NCBI GenBank assembly: GCA_028244835.1
Contig: JAOKBJ010000001.1
Span: forward strand, 267,860 to 331,859
Length of the DNA: 64,000 nucleotides
Direction: 5' to 3'
From: Methylophilaceae bacterium
Lineage (GTDB): Bacteria; Pseudomonadota; Gammaproteobacteria; Burkholderiales; Methylophilaceae
Positions 59,264 through 64,000 of this stretch are shown here, one piece after another (position 1 is the first letter of the stretch; each line of letters starts with the position of its first letter). A program made the translations under genes and the position numbers. Below the pieces are notes generated by a model that did not search any database, was not told where the DNA came from, and saw only the letters and a list, made by a program, of their open reading frames with translations.

Positions 59264-59641
59264 ATGGGTGATAAAGAAAAAATGGAAGATAAATCTAAAG
59301 TAACTAAAAAAGCACCAGCTAAAGTTGCAGCAAAAAAGCCAGATGCTATTACTAAAAAAGCACCAGCTAAAGTTGCGGTTGTTGCTAAAAAAATTGAGCG
59401 AACAGTAACTGGGAAAGTTGTAAGCAATAAGATGGATAAAACAATTACTGTGCTTGTTGAAAGAAAGGTTAAGCATCCTTTGTATGGTAAATATATTAAT
59501 CAATCAAATAAATTTCATGCACACGACGAAAAAAATGAGATTAATGAAGGTGATGTGGTTCAAATCACAGAACATAAGCCTATATCTAAAAGTAAGTCAT
59601 GGATAGTAACAAAGGTAGTTACAAAAGGACAACAAGGATAA
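59264..59641 (+). CDS. rpsQ: 30S ribosomal protein S17 with Lys/Ala-rich N-terminal extension
   Basis: Primary 16S rRNA binder. The S17 core begins near residue 44 ([20 protein letters not shown]) and is normal ([18 protein letters not shown]). Ahead of it are about 43 residues with two copies of TKKAPAKVA, encoded by an exact 26-base repeat. Total 125 aa against about 84-90 usually. The ATG at 59264 follows rpmC by two bases; a Met at codon 7 would hardly shorten the extension. Last gene of the S10 operon. Confidence 0.94.
   Translation: MGDKEKMEDKSKVTKKAPAKVAAKKPDAITKKAPAKVAVVAKKIERTVTGKVVSNKMDKTITVLVERKVKHPLYGKYINQSNKFHAHDEKNEINEGDVVQITEHKPISKSKSWIVTKVVTKGQQG
59303..59376 (+). repeat. 26-base exact repeat pair in rpsQ
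   Basis: Copies at 59303-59328 and 59351-59376, both encoding TKKAPAKVA, separated by 22 bases encoding AKKPDAI. The coding phase is kept (48-base period). Confidence 0.9.
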
Positions 59642-59660
59642 AAATCAAATAACTCTAAAG

Positions 59661-59689
59661 TTGAGATATTTAGAAAAATAACATATAAT
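59661..59689 (+). promoter_or_regulatory. Promoter of the spc operon (before rplN)
   Basis: TTGAGA at 59661-59666, 17-base spacer, TATAAT at 59684-59689 (4/6 and 6/6). It sits in the 162-base gap between rpsQ and rplN, the classical S10/spc boundary. Confidence 0.8.
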
Positions 59690-59803
59690 GCAGCTCTTTT
59701 TATGGCGCTCGTATTTAATTTAGCTAGTGCCCCAATACTGACCGTGGTATTAGCTTACAAATTTAAGCTAGTAATTAAAGCGGATTAAGTTGGAGATTAT
59801 TTC
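59690..59803 (+). promoter_or_regulatory. Structured untranslated leader of rplN
   Basis: About 105 bases of leader after the spc promoter. Two adjoining hairpins are visible: aatac (59734-59738) with gtatt (59747-59751), and tagctta (59751-59757) with taagcta (59764-59770). Neither is followed by a T-run. A regulatory role is possible but unproved; GGAG at 59792-59795 is the rplN ribosome site. Confidence 0.45.
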
Positions 59804-60172
59804 ATGATACAAATGCAGTCAAGATTAGAAGTTGCAGATAATACTGGAGCACGCACAGTTATGTGCATTAAAGTTCTGGGCGGATCTAAGAGACGTTATG
59901 CGTCTATTGGAGACATTATTAAAGTGAGTATAAAGGATGCAGCACCAAGAGGAAGGGTTAAGAAAGGTGAAGTATATGATGCTGTAGTTGTTAGGACTGC
60001 AAAAGGTGTCCGTCGCTCTGATGGCACATTAGTTAAATTTGATAGTAATGCAGCTGTTCTTTTAAATCCAAAACTTGAACCAATAGGCACGAGAATATTT
60101 GGGCCAGTTACCCGAGAGTTAAGAACAGAAAAGTTTATGAAAATTGTTTCTCTAGCATCAGAAGTTATTTAG
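59804..60172 (+). CDS. rplN: 50S ribosomal protein L14
   Basis: Subunit-interface protein, 122 aa. [37 protein letters not shown] and FGPVTRELR are universal L14 marks. First gene of the spc operon. Confidence 0.97.
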   Translation: MIQMQSRLEVADNTGARTVMCIKVLGGSKRRYASIGDIIKVSIKDAAPRGRVKKGEVYDAVVVRTAKGVRRSDGTLVKFDSNAAVLLNPKLEPIGTRIFGPVTRELRTEKFMKIVSLASEVI

Positions 60173-60183
60173 GAGTATTGAAA

Positions 60184-60501
60184 GTGAATAAGATTCGTAA
60201 AGGCGATAAAGTAATTATAAACACTGGAAAAGATAAAGGTAAACAAGGTATTGTGTCTGAGTTTATAAATGAAGATCGTGTAATTGTTGAAGGCTTAAAT
60301 ATGGTCAAAAAAAATACAAAACCAAACCCTGGCAAGGGTGAGCAAGGTGGCATTATTAGTAAAGAAATGCCTTTAAATATTTCTAATATTGCTATCTTTA
60401 ATAACACAACCTCAAAAGCAGATAAAGTTACATTTAAAATATTAAAAGATGGAAAAAAAATTAGAATCTTTAAATCTAATCAAGAAGCAATCGACGTTTA
60501 G
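60184..60501 (+). CDS. rplX: 50S ribosomal protein L24
   Basis: Early assembly protein with a KOW motif ([19 protein letters not shown]). Start chosen at GTG 60184 (MNKIRKGD, 105 aa), which has AGGAG at a spacing of 8. A TTG at 60178 is only 2 bases from that site and is unlikely. Confidence 0.94.
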   Translation: MNKIRKGDKVIINTGKDKGKQGIVSEFINEDRVIVEGLNMVKKNTKPNPGKGEQGGIISKEMPLNISNIAIFNNTTSKADKVTFKILKDGKKIRIFKSNQEAIDV

Positions 60502-60509
60502 GAAAAAAT

Positions 60510-61154
60510 ATGGCGAGATTAAGACAATTTTATTTTGACACTGTTGTAAAAGAGCTTACAAAACAGTTTAAATATACTTCAGTAATGCAAGTCCCAAGAA
60601 TTACTAAGATCACATTAAATATGGGAGTTGGTGAAGCTGTAGCAGATAAAAAAGTAATGGATAGTGCTGTTACTGATATGGAAAAAATAGCAGGGCAAAA
60701 ACCAATCGTTACTGTGGCAAAAAAATCAATCGCTAATTTTAAGGTTAGGGATGATTATCCTGTTGGTTGCAAAGTAACCTTAAGAAAATCTAGTATGTAC
60801 ACATTTCTAGATAGATTAATTAATATTGCTATTCCTAGAGAAAGAGACTTTCGAGGGTTGTCATTAAAATCGTTTGATGGCAGAGGAAATTATAATATGG
60901 GAATTAAGGAACAAATAATATTTCCAGAAATTCAATACGATAAGATAGATAAATTAAGAGGAATGAATATTACAATTACAACTAATGCTAAAACTGATGA
61001 TGAAGCAAGTGCGCTTTTATCAGCGTTTAGTTTTCCGTTCAACAGAGCAAAACCAGTTGAGGAAGCAAAACCAGTTGAGGAAGCAAAACCAGTTGAGGAA
61101 GCAAAACCAGTTGAGGAAGTTCCAGCAGCAGAAAACCAGCATGGAGATAAATAA
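60510..61154 (+). CDS. rplE: 50S ribosomal protein L5 with repetitive C-terminal extension
   Basis: Central-protuberance protein that binds 5S rRNA and the P-site tRNA. The L5 core ([52 protein letters not shown]) ends near residue 177. It is followed by four AKPVEE units and [10 protein letters not shown], bringing the protein to 214 aa against about 179. The repeats are exact 18-base units. Unlike the other extensions here, this one is acidic overall. Confidence 0.95.
   Translation: MARLRQFYFDTVVKELTKQFKYTSVMQVPRITKITLNMGVGEAVADKKVMDSAVTDMEKIAGQKPIVTVAKKSIANFKVRDDYPVGCKVTLRKSSMYTFLDRLINIAIPRERDFRGLSLKSFDGRGNYNMGIKEQIIFPEIQYDKIDKLRGMNITITTNAKTDDEASALLSAFSFPFNRAKPVEEAKPVEEAKPVEEAKPVEEVPAAENQHGDK
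61047..61118 (+). repeat. 18-base tandem repeat encoding the L5 tail
   Basis: Four identical copies of gcaaaaccagttgaggaa, each giving AKPVEE. No divergence between the copies. Confidence 0.95.
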
Positions 61155-61156
61155 AT

Positions 61157-61462
61157 ATGTCTAAATTATGCATGATTAAACGTGAAGAAAAAAGAAGGAA
61201 AGTGGTTGAAAAGTTTAAAGCTAAACGTTTAGCCTTAAATGAGACCATAAATAATGTTGGTGCTTCTAGCGAAGAAAGAGCTGATGCCAGAGTTCAACTT
61301 CAGAACCTTCCTCGTAATTCAAGCCCAGTAAGATTAAGAAATAGATGTGCTTTAACGGGTCGCCCAAGAGGTGTTTATAGTAAATTTGGTATTGCCAGAG
61401 GAAAATTACGTGAGCTTATGCTTTCAGGTGAAGTTCCTGGTATTACAAAAGCAAGCTGGTAA
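61157..61462 (+). CDS. rpsN: 30S ribosomal protein S14
   Basis: 101-aa zinc-free S14 form: the region [21 protein letters not shown] has a single Cys rather than the CxxC pairs of the short zinc form. [21 protein letters not shown] run precedes it. Confidence 0.96.
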   Translation: MSKLCMIKREEKRRKVVEKFKAKRLALNETINNVGASSEERADARVQLQNLPRNSSPVRLRNRCALTGRPRGVYSKFGIARGKLRELMLSGEVPGITKASW

Positions 61463-61474
61463 AGGGGAAAAAAC

Positions 61475-61870
61475 ATGAGTATGCAAGATCCAATCGCAGA
61501 TATGATAACCCGAATTAGAAATGGCCAAATGAGAAATAAGGTTTCAGTGTCAATGCCAGCATCTAATATTAAGCAATCAATTGCTAATGTTCTTAAAGAT
61601 GAAGGCTACATTGAAAGTTTTGGTGTGACTGAAAACGAAGGAAAGCCATTGCTAAATATAGATTTAAAATATTATGCGGGACAGCCTGTTATAGAAAAAA
61701 TTGAAAGAATTAGTAAGCCTAGTTTAAGAGTATATAAAGGTAGTGAAAGCCTTCCAAGAGTAATGAATGGGCTTGGAGTTGCTATTATTACAACTTCCAA
61801 GGGAGTTATGACTGACATTAAAGCAAGAGCTGCTGGTATTGGTGGTGAAGTTCTTTGCTATGTATCTTAG
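61475..61870 (+). CDS. rpsH: 30S ribosomal protein S8
   Basis: 16S central-domain binder and spc-operon translational repressor in E. coli; 131 aa. [18 protein letters not shown] start; [13 protein letters not shown] end ([15 protein letters not shown]), GGEVLCYVS. Confidence 0.97.
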   Translation: MSMQDPIADMITRIRNGQMRNKVSVSMPASNIKQSIANVLKDEGYIESFGVTENEGKPLLNIDLKYYAGQPVIEKIERISKPSLRVYKGSESLPRVMNGLGVAIITTSKGVMTDIKARAAGIGGEVLCYVS

Positions 61871-61879
61871 GGGAAAATT

Positions 61880-62413
61880 ATGTCAAGAATTGCAAAAAAT
61901 CCAGTAGTTATTCCAGAAAAAGTAGAAGTAAATATAGTTACAGGTCTAATTACTATTAAAGGGCCGTTAGGTGAACTAAAGCAGGATTTAACAGGGGATG
62001 TTGAGATTAAAAAAGAAGATAGTACGCTTACATTTGAATCAAAAAGAACAACAAAATTTGCAAAAGCAATGTCAGGAACAATTAGAGCACTGGTTCAAAA
62101 TATGGTTATAGGAGTTTCTTCTGGCTTTGAAAAAAAGCTAACATTAATAGGTGTTGGATATAAAGCAGCTGTTCAAGGTAATAAAATCAATCTTGAACTT
62201 GGTTTTTCTCATCCAGTTAATCATCAATTACCAGATGGTGTAACTGCTCAAACACCAAGCCCAACAGAAATTGTACTAAAGAGCTCAAGCAAGCAAATGA
62301 TAGGACAAGTTGCAGCAGAAATTCGAGCGTATCGACCACCAGAACCATATAAAGGAAAAGGTGTTCGTTATTCAGATGAGCATGTAGTGATTAAAGAAGC
62401 TAAAAAAACTTAA
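61880..62413 (+). CDS. rplF: 50S ribosomal protein L6
   Basis: Factor-binding-site protein with two related domains, 177 aa. [17 protein letters not shown] start, [11 protein letters not shown] and the C-terminal [19 protein letters not shown] are universal. Confidence 0.97.
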   Translation: MSRIAKNPVVIPEKVEVNIVTGLITIKGPLGELKQDLTGDVEIKKEDSTLTFESKRTTKFAKAMSGTIRALVQNMVIGVSSGFEKKLTLIGVGYKAAVQGNKINLELGFSHPVNHQLPDGVTAQTPSPTEIVLKSSSKQMIGQVAAEIRAYRPPEPYKGKGVRYSDEHVVIKEAKKT

Positions 62414-62423
62414 AGGTTGAATT

Positions 62424-62777
62424 ATGAAGAATGAAAACATAAGGTTAAAAAGAGCCAGAAGAACAAGGGCTAAAATCGCTGAATTAAATATAACTCGCTT
62501 AACGGTCCATCGCTCTAATTCAAATATATATGCTCAAATTATAGACGGGAAAAATAATAAAGTAATTGCAGCTGCATCTACCTTGGAAGTGGATGTAAAA
62601 AAGAAGTTAAAAAATACTAGCGATAAAGATGCGGCAGTGGAAATTGGAAAAAGAATAGCTGAGAAGGCTGTTAAAGCTGGAGTTAAAGTAGTTGCTTTTG
62701 ATCGATCTGGATTTAAATATCATGGCCGAATAAAAGCTTTAGCAGAAGCTGCCAGAGATAATGGCTTAACTTTCTAA
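62424..62777 (+). CDS. rplR: 50S ribosomal protein L18
   Basis: 5S rRNA binder, 117 aa. [29 protein letters not shown] and [19 protein letters not shown] match the family. Confidence 0.97.
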   Translation: MKNENIRLKRARRTRAKIAELNITRLTVHRSNSNIYAQIIDGKNNKVIAAASTLEVDVKKKLKNTSDKDAAVEIGKRIAEKAVKAGVKVVAFDRSGFKYHGRIKALAEAARDNGLTF

Positions 62778-62794
62778 CAAATTTAGGAATCAAG

Positions 62795-63313
62795 ATGGCA
62801 TACGATAATAAAAAAGAAGAAAATCAAAACCAAACTGACGGCTTAAGAGAAAAGATGATTAATGTAAATAGGGTAACCAAAGTTGTTAAAGGTGGCCGTA
62901 TCATGAGTTTTGCAGCTCTTGCAGTAGTCGGCGATGGTGATGGAGCTGTTGGTATGGGAAAAGGTAAGGCGCGAGAAGTTCCTCTAGCTGTTCAGAAAGC
63001 AATGGAGGAAGCTAAAAGGGGTATGGTAAAAGTTGACCTTAATAATGGGACTTTGCATCACTCAGTTATTGGTATTCATGGTGCAGCAAAAGTTCTAATT
63101 CAACCAGCTTCAGAAGGAACAGGGATTATTGCTGGCGGTGCAATGAGGGCAATATTTGAAGTAATGGGAATAACGGATGTAACCGCAAAGTGTATTGGCT
63201 CAGCTAATGCATACAACGTTGTTAGAGCGACACTAAATGGTTTGGCTTCGACTAATAGCCCAGCATCAATTGCAGCTAAAAGAGGTAAAACAGTTGAAGA
63301 GATAAGAGGGTAA
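62795..63313 (+). CDS. rpsE: 30S ribosomal protein S5
   Basis: Accuracy-related protein at the mRNA entry; 172 aa. [35 protein letters not shown] and [14 protein letters not shown] are diagnostic. The spectinomycin-site loop (VTKVVKGGR) has the usual residues. Confidence 0.97.
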   Translation: MAYDNKKEENQNQTDGLREKMINVNRVTKVVKGGRIMSFAALAVVGDGDGAVGMGKGKAREVPLAVQKAMEEAKRGMVKVDLNNGTLHHSVIGIHGAAKVLIQPASEGTGIIAGGAMRAIFEVMGITDVTAKCIGSANAYNVVRATLNGLASTNSPASIAAKRGKTVEEIRG

Positions 63314-63318
63314 TTTTC

Positions 63319-63501
63319 ATGGCTAAAGAAATAATTAAGGTTACATTAATTAAAAGTCTAATTGGAAGAACAGCATCCCAGAAGGGAACTGTTGTTGGGT
63401 TAGGACTAAAAAAAATGCACCATACAGTAGAGCTTCAAGACACTCCAGAGGTTCGTGGAATGATTAATGCAGTAAATTTTCTTCTTAAAGTAGAGAGTTA
63501 A
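63319..63501 (+). CDS. rpmD: 50S ribosomal protein L30
   Basis: 60-aa L30: [20 protein letters not shown] and [21 protein letters not shown]. Common position between rpsE and rplO. Confidence 0.96.
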   Translation: MAKEIIKVTLIKSLIGRTASQKGTVVGLGLKKMHHTVELQDTPEVRGMINAVNFLLKVES

Positions 63502-63505
63502 TAAA

Positions 63506-64000
63506 ATGAAATTAAATACAATTAAACCAGCAGAAGGTTCGATAAAATCAGTTCGAAGAGTGGGGCGAGGAAATGGTTCAGGTTTCGGAAAAACAGCTGG
63601 GCGAGGAATTAAAGGTCAAAAATCCAGAACAGGTGGTTTTCATAAGGTAGGATTTGAAGGTGGCCAAATGCCAATTCAAAGAAGGTTACCAAAAAGAGGC
63701 TTTAGATCGGTAACTAAAAAGTTTAATGCAAAAATAAGAACAAGTGAGTTAAATAAATTAGATACAAACATAGTTGATTTGATGAGCTTGAGGAAAGTAA
63801 ACTTAATATCTCAAATAACTCTTAATGCTAAAATTTATTTATCAGGTGACGTAAAAAAGAAATTTACTATTAAAGGCATCTCATTAACTCAGGGCGCACA
63901 GAAAGCAATTGAGGCTGCAGGTGGAAAAGTAGAAGAAGTTAAAGAAAATAATGTTGAATTGCAAAAGAAAACAGCCTCTGCTAAGACAGCTGCTAAAAAA
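63506..64000 (+). CDS. rplO: 50S ribosomal protein L15, 3' end outside the window
   Basis: Late-assembly 23S rRNA binder. Begins [40 protein letters not shown] and [17 protein letters not shown] are family marks. 165 codons are present and still open at the window edge, already beyond the usual 144 aa. After the core end ([14 protein letters not shown]) comes a Lys/Ala-rich tail ([14 protein letters not shown]), so this protein too has an extension. Confidence 0.95.
   Translation, partial: MKLNTIKPAEGSIKSVRRVGRGNGSGFGKTAGRGIKGQKSRTGGFHKVGFEGGQMPIQRRLPKRGFRSVTKKFNAKIRTSELNKLDTNIVDLMSLRKVNLISQITLNAKIYLSGDVKKKFTIKGISLTQGAQKAIEAAGGKVEEVKENNVELQKKTASAKTAAKK

Overview
The window is an AT-rich, very tightly packed bacterial chromosome segment with no mobile elements, no CRISPR array and no stretch over 300 bases without a gene. 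Gene content and order point to a streamlined betaproteobacterium. The supporting arrangements are cytochrome c4-resB-ccsA, tatABC-petABC-sspAB, hisG to hisE in one run, tRNA-Trp between tufB and secE, and a short-form HisG. The low GC, short spacers and small proteins resemble the free-living aquatic Methylophilales (OM43 / Methylopumilus type). That placement is inferred from general features and was not tested by a search.

Layout. 1-3410 (minus strand): ampD, an RND efflux adaptor lipoprotein, and an RND pump cut by the window edge. 3507-4173 (plus): two small membrane proteins, one of the RDD family. 4154-6318 (minus): lptF-lptG for LPS export. 6358-13888: short divergent and convergent units (pepA, orphan gcvH, a PBP7-type peptidase, topA, a pteridine-reductase-like SDR, trmB, engB). 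13979-36141: about 22 kb on the plus strand with almost no spacers. It holds cytochrome c4 and System II cytochrome c maturation (resB, ccsA), the Mla lipid transport set (mlaFEDCB), a YadGH-type ABC exporter, bolA/ibaG, grxD, murA, the histidine pathway (hisGDCBHAFIE), a 42-residue DUF2256-like gene tucked before hisB, hinT, tatABC, petABC and sspAB. 36198-37968: tRNA-Thr(TGT), Tyr, Gly and Thr(GGT), then tufB, then tRNA-Trp. 37990-49866: secE, nusG, rplKAJL, rpoBC. 49979-54543: rpsL, rpsG, fusA, tufA, rpsJ. 54635 to the end: the S10 and spc ribosomal protein operons, up to a truncated rplO.

The genes work together in recognisable ways. TatABC lies just upstream of the Rieske protein, a Tat substrate. 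ResB/CcsA sit next to cytochrome c4 and in the same run as cytochrome c1, both haem c proteins. Transcription of the ribosomal section is punctuated by good sigma-70-like promoters before tRNA-Tyr/tufB, rpsL, rplC and rplN. A structured L10-type leader precedes rplJ and a hairpin separates rplL from rpoB.

The most unusual observations are these. (1) The two tuf genes are identical over about 1.2 kb except for two missense differences 24 bases apart, giving M92K and D100H in the tRNA-linked copy, both in a highly conserved segment of the GTPase domain. (2) Low-complexity Lys/Ala/Val or Glu/Pro extensions, several encoded by exact tandem DNA repeats, are attached to L23, S3, S17, L5, L15 and topoisomerase I. 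(3) A terminator-like hairpin lies between the L10 leader and rplJ. (4) A promoter and stem-loop split rpsJ from the rest of the S10 operon. I did not find a convincing new multi-gene system; the window is mostly core housekeeping.
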